This document shows, in pieces, positions 19,132 to 29,179 of a DNA stretch of 39,121 nt (the first letter of the stretch is position 1; each line of letters begins with the position of its first letter). This DNA comes from Caldilineaceae bacterium (lineage in GTDB: Bacteria > Chloroflexota > Anaerolineae > Caldilineales > Caldilineaceae). The position numbers and the translations under genes are program-made. The notes beneath the pieces were generated by a model that saw only the letters and a program-made list of their open reading frames with translations, was not told the DNA's origin and did not search any database. The stretch is taken from assembly GCA_020845455.1 (NCBI GenBank), contig JADLFO010000096.1:1-39121 (forward strand), in the 5' to 3' direction.

Positions 19132-19785
19132 ATGGGCGACACCCCAAGTTGGCAGCGGTTGATGGGGTCGTTTGCCGCGCTGCTGGATTATCCGCAGCCC
19201 GACCCGATCCCAGCGGTCAGGGAATGTGAGGCGTTGAGCGCCCTGTTCCTTGTCACCGCAGACACAGGCGTGAGCGCGGATGAGGATGAAGGCCAGGAGG
19301 CGACAACCCGGCTCAGGAAGTTCTGCGCCTTCGTCGAGGAGACGCCCCTGGGCGAGTTGGAGGAGATCTACAGCAGCACGTTCGATCTGGACGCGACCTG
19401 CCATCCCTATGTGGGCTATCATCTCCTGGGGGAAAGCTACAAACGCAGCACTTTTCTGGTGGCGCTGAAGGAGCGCTACCGGGACTACGGCTTCGAGCCG
19501 TCCCAGGTTGAACTGCCCGACCATCTGGCGATCATGGTGCGTTTTCTGTCCGTGCTCTCCCCGTCGTCAGACGACGACCTGATCGGGGAGATCGTCCACG
19601 AGGCCCTGCTGCCCACCTTGGATCGTATGACGGGACGGGCGAAGTCGTCGGGCTACGAGGAGGACGAGTCCCCCCAGCCGCCGCCTGGTCCCGCGCCCCA
19701 GCACCCCTATCACGACATCCTGGAGGCCCTGCGTGGGGTATTGCGCGCCGTCCACAGCCGGCAGCCGGTCGTGGGCGCGCCCTGA
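19132..19785 (+). CDS. narJ: Nitrate reductase assembly chaperone (delta subunit)
   Basis: A 217-residue acidic helical protein of the NarJ/TorD family, with the signature ELPDHLAIMVRFLS and TFDLDATCHPYVGYHL. It is needed for Mo-cofactor insertion into NarG and NarGH attachment to NarI. ATG 19132 lies 9 bases after GGAG (19119-19122); ATG 19123 overlaps the narH stop but has no usable spacing. The C-terminal 35 residues are Pro-rich and poorly conserved. Confidence 0.92.
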   Translation: MGDTPSWQRLMGSFAALLDYPQPDPIPAVRECEALSALFLVTADTGVSADEDEGQEATTRLRKFCAFVEETPLGELEEIYSSTFDLDATCHPYVGYHLLGESYKRSTFLVALKERYRDYGFEPSQVELPDHLAIMVRFLSVLSPSSDDDLIGEIVHEALLPTLDRMTGRAKSSGYEEDESPQPPPGPAPQHPYHDILEALRGVLRAVHSRQPVVGAP

Positions 19786-19804
19786 GAACCCAAAAAGGAG
19801 CGGC

Positions 19805-21446
<1,642 letters not shown>

Positions 21447-21488
21447 ACATCGCCCACACGCGGCGCACAGGCGCATGAATCACGGATC

Positions 21489-21524
21489 AACACGCCAGGG
21501 TCTTGGTCCCGGCCCTGGCGTGTT
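21489..21524. terminator. Terminator between convergent aquaporin and DUF418 genes
   Basis: A perfect 12-bp stem AACACGCCAGGG / CCCTGGCGTGTT has a 12-base loop and is followed on the plus strand by TT then GACG, a short T-run. It probably serves both genes. Confidence 0.75.
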
Positions 21525-21549
21525 TTGACGCCATGCAGCCACTGAAACG

Positions 21550-22836
21550 CTATGGTTGGGCGGTTTGGGCGGCCAGGCGTCGCATCGGCTGTGGTTGGCC
21601 ATAGGTGAGCGTGCGCCAAAGCCATTCCACCGGCCCAAAACGGTAGCGGCGCATCCACCAATGGCTTAGCGCTATATTGAACGCATAGATCAGCGCTGTG
21701 ATCACGACCCCCACCGCAGTTCCCATGCGGCCAAACAGCCCTAGACCGTAGCCATAGAAAATCAACGTGGCGATAAGCGACTGCAGCAGATAGTTGGTCA
21801 GCGCCATGCGGCCCGGCGGCGCAAGCAGACGCAGCCGCGTTTGCCATCGTGGCCGCTGCCAGAGCAGCGCCAGCCCCGACGCGTAGCCTAACGCCAGCAG
21901 CGGCGCGCCTGCGGCTTGGGAACCGATCGCCGCCACCAGCGGCCAAGAAGGTTCCATGCGAGACAGCCCTTGGCTCATAAAGAGCGTGGCGTAGACGGCG
22001 TTGAGCGGCAGCCCCAGCCTGAACCCCCACAGGCACAACCGGCGCAGCAGCCCTCGGTGACGTTCCAGATCGGCCAGGATGCCACGCTTGGCAAAGTACG
22101 CCCCGATCAGAAACATGGCGAAGACGTTGGGGAAGATGAAGATCGAGGTCAGCCACATCTCGAAAAACTCGGGGGCGCGCTGGGCTGTGATTTCGATGAA
22201 GTTGCCGGTAGCGTAGATCGCCGAGGCGCGTTCGACTTCCTGCAGAATGGTCGCGCGCCGTTCGGCAAACATGGCGTCAATCTGGGCGGCGGCTGCCGGG
22301 TCTTGGCGGCCAAAGTCCAGCAGCAGCGTCAATCCGGCCATCAACAGCGTGGTCAGCGACAGCAGCACCACGGCCCAGATCAATAGGCCGCGCGGGCGCA
22401 TCTTGCGAAAGAGCAGCAGCGCCACGCCCAGCACCGCATAGGCGGCAAGGATATCACCGACCCAAAAGAAGACGCCGTGCAGCACGCCGAATGTGAACAG
22501 AACCAGGCTGCGCCGCAGATAGACCGGCACAAAGCGCCGCCCCTTGGCTTCGGCGCGCATCATCTGGATCATGAACCCCAGCCCAAAGAGCAGCGAGAAA
22601 AGTGAGTAGAACTTGCCCTCGGCCAGCCAGCGGATCAGCCAGGTGGCGATGCGGTCGATGATGGCCGCGTCGGGCAGGGACATGACCGACGCGGCCATCA
22701 TGACCTGGTTAAAGGCGAGCATGTTGACCAATAGAATCCCGAACAGGGCAAAGCCGCGCAGCACGTCGAGGATCTCAATGCGCTCCTCCTCGCGCGTCGG
22801 GCCAAGCACAGCCGCCGGTGCGGTCAGAACAGCCAT
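21550..22836 (-). CDS. DUF418 domain multi-pass membrane protein
   Basis: A 428-residue protein with about ten hydrophobic helices. The N-terminal EILDVLRGFALFGILLVNM and the C-terminal GRMALTNYLLQSLIATLIFY are characteristic of DUF418/YeiB-like proteins, whose function is not established. ATG 22836 has GGAAGGAG 8 bases upstream; an earlier in-frame TTG at 22842 overlaps that site's spacing and is less likely. It begins 2 bp after the stop of the upstream gene, so the two are translationally coupled. Confidence 0.88.
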   Translation of the reverse strand: MAVLTAPAAVLGPTREEERIEILDVLRGFALFGILLVNMLAFNQVMMAASVMSLPDAAIIDRIATWLIRWLAEGKFYSLFSLLFGLGFMIQMMRAEAKGRRFVPVYLRRSLVLFTFGVLHGVFFWVGDILAAYAVLGVALLLFRKMRPRGLLIWAVVLLSLTTLLMAGLTLLLDFGRQDPAAAAQIDAMFAERRATILQEVERASAIYATGNFIEITAQRAPEFFEMWLTSIFIFPNVFAMFLIGAYFAKRGILADLERHRGLLRRLCLWGFRLGLPLNAVYATLFMSQGLSRMEPSWPLVAAIGSQAAGAPLLALGYASGLALLWQRPRWQTRLRLLAPPGRMALTNYLLQSLIATLIFYGYGLGLFGRMGTAVGVVITALIYAFNIALSHWWMRRYRFGPVEWLWRTLTYGQPQPMRRLAAQTAQP

Positions 22837-22838
22837 GA

Positions 22839-23726
22839 TCAAATCTCCTTCCTATTTCCTGCTCCCCCATAGTCTTGGGATGAGTCGGTCGTGATGATCG
22901 TACACAGGATATGCCTGACCGGCGCGGGCAGGGGATAGCGGGCGTCGTTGTTGATCCACACCAGCGGGGAGCCGGCCTCGGCTTGCGTCTGCGGGCTTTG
23001 GGCCAGGATCAAGCTGAGGCGCTGGTAGTGGCGTATAAAATCAGCCGGGTTGCGAAAGCCGTGGCGGGCCAACAGCGCGGCGTCTCTTTGTTCTGCGCGC
23101 CGTTTGAGCGCGGGCAGCTGCTGGGCGAGGTCTATCTCATCCATCGCCTGACTTTGGACCCACATCCACAAGACGTTGGGTGTGCTGGGCGATAGCTGTC
23201 TCACCTTGTCGCAGACGACGTCCGCCAGCCGCCGGCTTGCATCGCGCCCGCGCCAGGCCGTGCTTTCCTCTGGTCCCTGGTTTAATCCCCTATTTGCTTC
23301 ATCGATTGTTTCGTCATTTTCTGGGCCTGCCCCCTGCGTGCCCGGCGGCAGCCCTTGGTCCGGGGCGTGCAGCCGAGTCACCTCCACATGAAAGGTCGTG
23401 TGCGTGCGGTAGGTCACGGAGAAGTCGGGGCTGCGCCCCTGCTGCTTGGTGTAGGGTTCATAGGCGACGGCGAACTTTGGCTCTTGCACCAGAAGATAGG
23501 CCGTTCTTAGCTCGCAATAGAGGTTGTAGAGTTCTTCGTCATCCCGGCTCATCCGTATCTTCTTACGGATCTTCTGCTGATAGGTCTGCACAAACAAGGC
23601 AAAAGATTTGGAGCTAGTCAACCAGTCTTCAAAAGGCTGCGCCAGGGTGTGCGGGCTGTCGTCGAAGAGAGCAGCCCGCATCTGCTGCAAAGTCGACTGG
23701 GGCAGAGTCCGTTTGGTAGCCATCAT
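22839..23726 (-). CDS. Unrecognised protein with a PD-(D/E)XK-nuclease-like signature
   Basis: A 295-residue soluble protein I cannot name. A helix with ELRTAYLL (Glu72) is followed by PDFSVTY (Pro100-Asp101) and FHVEVTRL (Glu115, Thr117), the order and spacing of a PD-(D/E)XK endonuclease core, except that the catalytic lysine is Thr. The rest contains a charged helical region and a variable low-complexity section (about 124-150). An extended -10 TGCTATCAT ends 6 bases before ATG 23726, which would make the mRNA leaderless. It is coupled to the DUF418 gene. The base composition is less GC-rich than its neighbours. Nuclease activity is only a structural guess. Confidence 0.7.
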   Translation of the reverse strand: MMATKRTLPQSTLQQMRAALFDDSPHTLAQPFEDWLTSSKSFALFVQTYQQKIRKKIRMSRDDEELYNLYCELRTAYLLVQEPKFAVAYEPYTKQQGRSPDFSVTYRTHTTFHVEVTRLHAPDQGLPPGTQGAGPENDETIDEANRGLNQGPEESTAWRGRDASRRLADVVCDKVRQLSPSTPNVLWMWVQSQAMDEIDLAQQLPALKRRAEQRDAALLARHGFRNPADFIRHYQRLSLILAQSPQTQAEAGSPLVWINNDARYPLPAPVRHILCTIITTDSSQDYGGAGNRKEI

Positions 23727-23732
23727 GCCTCT

Positions 23733-23741
23733 ATGATAGCA
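23733..23741 (-). promoter_or_regulatory. Extended -10 promoter 6 bases before a start codon (leaderless)
   Basis: On the minus strand TGCTATCAT is followed by six bases (AGAGGC) and then ATG 23726. A transcription start 7 bases after the -10 would fall on the A of ATG. Confidence 0.5.
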
Positions 23742-23761
23742 CGAATTGGAACATGAATTAC

Positions 23762-23791
23762 TTGACAACTTCTGCGGCCCGGCGCGATAAT
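23762..23791 (+). promoter_or_regulatory. Promoter of the copper operon
   Basis: TTGACA (23762-23767), an 18-bp spacer and GATAAT (23786-23791) form a near-consensus sigma70 promoter. The CsoR-type operator begins 10 bp downstream, around the expected transcription start. Confidence 0.7.
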
Positions 23792-23800
23792 CCGAGCCAT

Positions 23801-23824
23801 GCCCCTCCCCCTAGGGGGGGGATA
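23801..23824 (+). promoter_or_regulatory. CsoR-type operator
   Basis: GCCCCTCCCCCTAGGGGGGG followed by GATA is a C-run/TA/G-run pseudo-palindrome, the known form of CsoR-family operators. It overlaps the start point of the copper operon promoter, suiting autoregulated repression released by Cu(I). Confidence 0.65.
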
Positions 23825-23848
23825 GACAGAGCCTAGGGAGGTAGAACG

Positions 23849-24127
23849 ATGGACGAGACAGCCCGCAAAGCGGCATGCCAGCGCCTCAGCAGCGCCGCCG
23901 GTCATCTCAAGGGTATCGAGCGCATGGTACAGGACGACGCCTACTGCATCGACGTGATCAAGCAGATCCAAGCCGTGCAGGCCGCGTTGAACAAGGTCAG
24001 CACCCTGATCTTGGACAGCCACCTGCGCACTTGCGTCACGACGGCGATCCAAGGCGACGACCCGGAAGAGCGCGAAGCGGTGCTGCAAGAGGTGACCAGC
24101 GTCTTTGCCATGTCCAACAAACTCTAG
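23849..24127 (+). CDS. csoR: Copper-sensing repressor, CsoR family
   Basis: A 92-residue helical protein of the CsoR/RcnR family. The Cu(I) ligand set Cys33-His58-Cys62 (YCIDVIKQI ... DSHLRTC) is intact, which distinguishes copper sensors from the nickel-sensing and persulfide-sensing members. It binds the G/C-rich operator in its own promoter and releases DNA with Cu(I). GGGAGGT precedes the ATG. It is the first gene of csoR-copZ-copA. Confidence 0.9.
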   Translation: MDETARKAACQRLSSAAGHLKGIERMVQDDAYCIDVIKQIQAVQAALNKVSTLILDSHLRTCVTTAIQGDDPEEREAVLQEVTSVFAMSNKL

Positions 24128-24210
24128 TCCAATCGGCTCTCGTTGTATCGCGTTCGTGCAATCCGTTGTTTCAATTGTTTCAACCCTGTTGACCAAAGGA
24201 GTTTTTCACC

Positions 24211-24420
24211 ATGACGACCAAGACCTTCACCGTCCCCAATATTAGCTGCGGCCACTGTGTCCATACCGTCGAGACCGAACTGGCCGACGTGGCAGGCGTG
24301 CAGAGCGTCAAGGCCGACGCCGCCACCAAGCAGGTGACGGTGGCTTGGGGCGAGCCTGCGACCTGGGAGAAGATCAAGACCACGCTGCAGGAGATCAACT
24401 ATCCCGCGTCGGAGAACTAA
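24211..24420 (+). CDS. copZ: Copper chaperone, HMA domain
   Basis: A 69-residue single heavy-metal-associated domain. The metal loop is NISCGHC (Cys13, Cys16), with Ile-Ser instead of the usual Met-Thr. It carries Cu(I) to the ATPase encoded 88 bp downstream. AAAGGAG lies upstream. A 13-bp hairpin follows the gene. Confidence 0.9.
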   Translation: MTTKTFTVPNISCGHCVHTVETELADVAGVQSVKADAATKQVTVAWGEPATWEKIKTTLQEINYPASEN

Positions 24421-24437
24421 GGGCGCGGGTCGCATGG

Positions 24438-24475
24438 GCGCAGCGGCAGCCGGGTGGGCCGTGCTGCCGCTGCGC
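24438..24475 (+). terminator. Intercistronic hairpin between copZ and copA
   Basis: A perfect 13-bp stem GCGCAGCGGCAGC / GCTGCCGCTGCGC has a 12-base loop and is followed by TTGTTGT. It starts 17 bp after the copZ stop and ends 33 bp before copA, so it is likely a partial terminator or a 3' stabiliser that raises copZ expression relative to copA. Confidence 0.65.
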
Positions 24476-24508
24476 TTGTTGTGAGCAAAATCAAGCGGAG
24501 AGGACACC

Positions 24509-26977
24509 ATGTCCGAACAACAATTGACGCTGCCGGTCGTCGGCATGACCTGCGCCAACTGCGTTGCCTCGGTCGAGCGCAACGCCAAAAAGGTCGAAGG
24601 CGTAACCGATGCCAGCGTCAACTTTGCCAACGAGAAAGTGACGATTGTCTTTGACCCGGCGCTAGCCGACCCCAAGACGGTTACCAGCAATGTGATCGAG
24701 CGGGTCAAGCGCGCCGGCTATGAGATCCCTACGGCGACGGTAGAACTGCCGCTGTTGGGCATGACCTGCGCCAACTGCGCCAATACGATCCAGCGCCGCC
24801 TCAACAAAGTGGACGGGGTGATCGAGGCGACGGTCAACTATGCCAGCGAAAAGGCCACCGTCGAATATGTGCCTGGCGCAGTGACGCGCGACGAACTGGT
24901 CGCGGCCGTGCGCAAGGCGGGCTATGACGTGGTCGAACTGGCGGCGGACGCCGCCCCCGAAGATGCCGAAGCCGCAGCACGTGAGGCCGAGATCCGCCAC
25001 CAGTGGCGGCGGCTGATCGTGGGCACGATCTTTACCCTGCCGCTCTTTGTGTTGAGCATGGCACGCGACTTTGGTCTGGTGGGCATGTGGGCGCATGAGC
25101 CGTGGGTCAACTGGCTGTTCCTGATCCTGGCGACGCCGGTCCAGTTCTATGTGGGCTGGGACTATTATGTCGGCGCCTATAAGAGCCTGCGCAACGGCAG
25201 CGCCAACATGGATGTGCTGGTGGCGATGGGGTCGTCGGTGGCCTATCTTTACAGCGTGGCCGTGTTGATCGCCGTCACGCTGGGCATCCACAGCCTGGGC
25301 CACCATGTCTATTTTGAAACGTCGGCAGTGATCATCACGCTGATCGTGCTGGGCAAACTGCTGGAGGTGCGCGCCAAAGGGCGCACCAGCGAGGCGATCA
25401 AAAAGCTGATCGGGTTGCAGCCCAAGACGGCGCGCGTCGTGCGCAGCGGTCAGGAGCGTGATATCCCCATCGCCGAGGTCGTGCGCGGGGATGTGGTGAT
25501 CGTGCGCCCCGGCGAGAAGATCCCGGTGGACGGCGTGGTGACGCAGGGCTATTCGTCGGTGGACGAGAGCATGTTGACCGGCGAGAGCCTGCCCGTGGAA
25601 AAGCAGGTGGGCGATACGGTGATCGGCGCCAGCATGAACAAGCAGGGGCTGCTCACCTTCGAGGCGACCAAGGTGGGCCGCGATACGGCGCTGGCGCAGA
25701 TCATCCGTTTGGTGGAGCAGGCGCAGGGCAGCCGCGCGCCGATCCAGCGCGTGGTGGATCAAGTGGCGGCCTATTTTGTGCCCGCCGTGATCGCCATCGC
25801 GCTGCTGACCTTTGCCGTCTGGTGGCTGAGCGGCGCGGGCTTTGTGCCGGCGCTGCTGCGGCTGGTGGCGGTGCTGGTCATCGCCTGCCCCTGCGCCATG
25901 GGGCTGGCGACGCCGACGTCGATCATGGTCGGGGTGGGCAAGGGGGCCGAAGCGGGCATCCTGTTTAAGAACAGCGCCGCGCTGGAGCAGGCCCAAAAGC
26001 TGACCGCGATTGTGTTGGATAAGACGGGCACGATCACGCGCGGCCAGCCGTCGGTGACCGACGTGGTGGTGAGCGATGATGCCGCGCTGGGGCGGAATGA
26101 ACTGCTGCGGCTGGCGGCCTCTGCCGAGCGCGGCTCCGAACATCCGCTGGGCGAGTCGATTGTGCGCTCGGCGCAAGAGGCAGGGCTGGCCCTGAGCACA
26201 CCCGCCGCCTTTGAGGGCATCGCCGGGCACGGCATCCGCGCCGAGGTGGACGGGCATCAGGTGCTGTTGGGCAACCTGCGCTTGATGCAGCGCGAGCAGG
26301 TGGCGCTCAACGGGCTGGAACCCAAGGCGGGCCAGTTGCAGGCCGAGGCCAAGACCGCCATGTGGATGGCGGTGGACGGCCGGGCCGGCGCCCTGATCGG
26401 CGTAGCCGACACGATCAAGGACGGCTCGCGCGAGGCGGTGGCCCAGTTGCACAAGCTGGGGTTGCTGGTGGTGATGATGACCGGCGACAACCAGGCGACG
26501 GCGCAGGCGATCGCTGCTGAAGCCGGGATCGACCGGGTCTTTGCCGAGGTGCTACCCGGCGACAAGGCCTCCTATGTGGCGAAGCTGCAAGCCGAAGGCT
26601 ACAAGGTGGGCATGGTGGGCGACGGCATCAACGATGCGCCGGCGCTGGCCCAGGCCGATGTGGGCATCGCCATCGGCACGGGGACCGACGTGGCGATGGA
26701 AACAGCGGATGTGACGCTGATGCGCGGCGACCTGCGCAGCGTGCCGCAGGCGATCCATCTCTCCAAGGCGACCATGCGCAACATCTATGAAAATCTGATC
26801 TGGGCCTTTGGCTATAACGTGGCCCTGATCCCGATTGCGGCAGGCGTGCTGGCCCCCTTCGACTGGGCGCCCGCTTTTCTGCGCCAGTTGCATCCCATCC
26901 TGGCGGCAGGAGCCATGGCCTTCTCCAGCATCAGCGTGGTGAGCAACGCGCTGCGGCTGCGGCGGGTCAAGCTGTAG
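24509..26977 (+). CDS. copA: Cu(I)-exporting P1B-type ATPase, CopA
   Basis: An 822-residue ATPase with two N-terminal HMA domains (GMTCANC at Cys15/Cys18 and Cys87/Cys90), eight membrane helices, the TGES actuator loop ([10 protein letters not shown]), the intramembrane CPC motif (Cys460-Pro-Cys462), phosphorylation site DKTGT (Asp504), SEHPLG in the nucleotide domain and [12 protein letters not shown]. The CPC motif with GYN/MAxSSxxV-type helices marks the P1B-1 Cu(I) exporter subgroup. It is third in the csoR-copZ-copA operon, controlled by the CsoR operator. Confidence 0.96.
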   Translation: MSEQQLTLPVVGMTCANCVASVERNAKKVEGVTDASVNFANEKVTIVFDPALADPKTVTSNVIERVKRAGYEIPTATVELPLLGMTCANCANTIQRRLNKVDGVIEATVNYASEKATVEYVPGAVTRDELVAAVRKAGYDVVELAADAAPEDAEAAAREAEIRHQWRRLIVGTIFTLPLFVLSMARDFGLVGMWAHEPWVNWLFLILATPVQFYVGWDYYVGAYKSLRNGSANMDVLVAMGSSVAYLYSVAVLIAVTLGIHSLGHHVYFETSAVIITLIVLGKLLEVRAKGRTSEAIKKLIGLQPKTARVVRSGQERDIPIAEVVRGDVVIVRPGEKIPVDGVVTQGYSSVDESMLTGESLPVEKQVGDTVIGASMNKQGLLTFEATKVGRDTALAQIIRLVEQAQGSRAPIQRVVDQVAAYFVPAVIAIALLTFAVWWLSGAGFVPALLRLVAVLVIACPCAMGLATPTSIMVGVGKGAEAGILFKNSAALEQAQKLTAIVLDKTGTITRGQPSVTDVVVSDDAALGRNELLRLAASAERGSEHPLGESIVRSAQEAGLALSTPAAFEGIAGHGIRAEVDGHQVLLGNLRLMQREQVALNGLEPKAGQLQAEAKTAMWMAVDGRAGALIGVADTIKDGSREAVAQLHKLGLLVVMMTGDNQATAQAIAAEAGIDRVFAEVLPGDKASYVAKLQAEGYKVGMVGDGINDAPALAQADVGIAIGTGTDVAMETADVTLMRGDLRSVPQAIHLSKATMRNIYENLIWAFGYNVALIPIAAGVLAPFDWAPAFLRQLHPILAAGAMAFSSISVVSNALRLRRVKL

Positions 26978-26987
26978 GATGTATTTG

Positions 26988-27018
26988 GGGGCTAGAGGAC
27001 GCGACGCTCTCTAGCCCC
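26988..27018 (+). terminator. Terminator of the copper operon
   Basis: A perfect 10-bp stem GGGGCTAGAG / CTCTAGCCCC with an 11-base loop is followed by GTTTGATG. It is 11 bp after the copA stop. Confidence 0.7.
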
Positions 27019-27121
27019 GTTTGATGATGCGGCGCAGCGAGCGTATCCTTATAGGCGTAGATGCGTGGCGCACCTACCCACAACGTTTCTCCACAAAAAC
27101 GAATCAGATCGGAGTCATCCC

Positions 27122-29062
27122 ATGCCTACGCCGCAAGTTGCGCCCTACGGTTCATGGCCGTCGCCGCTCAGCGCCGCCGATGTCTACGCCGATTCGATCC
27201 GGCTGCGCGACTTGCGTCTTGACGGCGATCGGCTCTATTGGGTCGAGGCGCGACCCGATGGGCGCAGCGTGCTGGTACGCCACACGCCCGGCGGCGCGCC
27301 TGAGGATGTCACACCACCCGGTTTCAGCGTGCGCACGCGCGTGCATGAATACGGCGGCGCGGCTTATGTGGTCGACCAAGGCGTGGTCTATTTTTCCAAC
27401 TTCGCCGATCAGCGGCTCTACCGCCGGCGGCCCGGCCAGCCGCCGGAACTGTTGACCCCACAGGATGGGCTGCGCTATGCTGACGGCCAGGTCGACCGCG
27501 CCCGCAACCGGCTGATCGTGGTGCGCGAGGATCACACCACCCCCGCAGCCCAGCCGGTCAATACGCTTGCCGCGGTCGACCTGGCGGACGGGGCGCGCCA
27601 GCAGGTGTTGGCGCAGGGCTGTGACTTCTATGCCTCCCCGCGCCTCAACCTCGACGGTACGCGCCTGGTCTGGCTGGCCTGGAACCATCCCAATATGCCG
27701 TGGGATGGCTGCGAACTGTGGATGGCAGACGTGCGGCCTGGCGGCACACTGGCGGGCCATACCCTGGTGGCGGGCGGCGCGGACGAGTCGATCTTCCAGC
27801 CCGAATGGGGCGCGGACGGCACGCTCTATTTTGTCTCCGACCGCACGGGCTGGTGGAATCTCTACCGGCTGCGCCCCGACGGCAGCGCCGAGCCGCTGCA
27901 CCCGCTCGACGCCGAGTTCGGCCAGCCGCAGTGGTCGTTTGGTCAGGCCACCTATGCGCTGGAATCCCCCAGACGGCTGCTGTGCAGCTATGAGCAGGCG
28001 GGCGTCACGCGGCTGGCGAGCTTGGACACGAGCAGCTTGGCCTGGACGCCGCTGGACCTGCCCTACACCGAGTTGAGCGGTCTGCGCGCCGCGCCGCGCC
28101 GGCTCTACTTCTTCGGCGGGTCCCCCACCGCGGTTCAGGCCTTAGCGACGCTTGACCTGGAGAGCGGCGCGATTGAGGTGATCCGCCGCAGCCGCGCCGA
28201 AACGTTGGCCCCCGCCTTTGTCTCGACGGCGCGGCCCATCGCCTTCCCCACCCGGCTGCCCGACGGCGAGGAGAGCACGGCCTATGCCTATTTCTATGCC
28301 CCGCACAACCCGACCGCTATCGCGCCCGAAGGGGAACGCCCGCCGCTGGTGCTGATAAGCCATGGCGGGCCGACCGGCGCGACCTCGACCGCGCTCAGCT
28401 ATGCCATCCAGTTTTGGACGACGCGCGGCTTTGCCGTTCTCGACGTGGACTACGGCGGCAGCACCGGCTATGGCCGCGCCTACCGCCGGCGGCTCAACCG
28501 GCAGTGGGGGGTGGTAGACGTGGTCGACTGTATCAACGCCGCAGCCTATGCCGTGGACCAAGGTTGGGTAGACCCCCGGCGGCTGGCGATCCGCGGGGGC
28601 AGCGCCGGCGGCTTTACCACGCTGGCCGCGCTCACCTTCTATGACCGCTTCACCGCCGGAGCCAGCTATTTCGGCATCAGCGACCTGGAAGCGATGGTGC
28701 GCGACACGCATAAGTTCGAGTCGCGCTATCTCGACGGATTGGTGGGGGTCTATCCGGAAGAGCGCGCCGTCTATCTGGAACGTTCGCCGATCTATGCGGT
28801 GGATCGGCTGGCCTGCCCGCTGCTGGTGCTTCAAGGGCTGGACGACCCGATCGTGCCGCCCAACCAGGCGGAGATGATGGTCGAGGCCGTGCGGGCGCGC
28901 GGGCTGCCGGTGGCCTATGTGCCCTTTGCGGGCGAGCAGCACGGCTTTGTCAAGGCGGAGAACAACCGGCGTGCCTTGGAGGCGGAGTTAACCTTCTACG
29001 GCCGCGTTTTTGGCTTTGAGCCTGCCGACGAACTGGAACCGCTAGCGATCGAGAATCTCTAG
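27122..29062 (+). CDS. S9 family prolyl-oligopeptidase-type serine peptidase
   Basis: A 646-residue protein with an N-terminal beta-propeller (about residues 30-380, several xGTLYFVSDRTG-like blades) and a C-terminal alpha/beta hydrolase domain. The catalytic residues are Ser494 (GGSAGG), Asp574 (GLDDPIVPP) and His607 (GEQHGF); HGGPTGA forms the oxyanion region. There is no signal peptide, so it acts in the cytoplasm on short peptides. CGGAG precedes ATG 27122. The adjacent peptide-type ABC transporter genes suggest peptide uptake followed by hydrolysis. Confidence 0.92.
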   Translation: MPTPQVAPYGSWPSPLSAADVYADSIRLRDLRLDGDRLYWVEARPDGRSVLVRHTPGGAPEDVTPPGFSVRTRVHEYGGAAYVVDQGVVYFSNFADQRLYRRRPGQPPELLTPQDGLRYADGQVDRARNRLIVVREDHTTPAAQPVNTLAAVDLADGARQQVLAQGCDFYASPRLNLDGTRLVWLAWNHPNMPWDGCELWMADVRPGGTLAGHTLVAGGADESIFQPEWGADGTLYFVSDRTGWWNLYRLRPDGSAEPLHPLDAEFGQPQWSFGQATYALESPRRLLCSYEQAGVTRLASLDTSSLAWTPLDLPYTELSGLRAAPRRLYFFGGSPTAVQALATLDLESGAIEVIRRSRAETLAPAFVSTARPIAFPTRLPDGEESTAYAYFYAPHNPTAIAPEGERPPLVLISHGGPTGATSTALSYAIQFWTTRGFAVLDVDYGGSTGYGRAYRRRLNRQWGVVDVVDCINAAAYAVDQGWVDPRRLAIRGGSAGGFTTLAALTFYDRFTAGASYFGISDLEAMVRDTHKFESRYLDGLVGVYPEERAVYLERSPIYAVDRLACPLLVLQGLDDPIVPPNQAEMMVEAVRARGLPVAYVPFAGEQHGFVKAENNRRALEAELTFYGRVFGFEPADELEPLAIENL

Positions 29063-29179
29063 CCGATTTGCCCAAGCTGTGCTAGAGTACAGGCAGCATC
29101 CCCCCGATTTCTGCAAACGGCGCACCCAATCATCAGTCGCCTACACAGTACCAGCCTTCACAGACGTCAGGAGGTCCCT

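Noticed and set aside
24662..26452. 596-codon minus-strand open frame opposite copA
   Set aside because: It reads as a His/Arg/Gln-rich shadow of CopA; no family motif or ribosome site is present.
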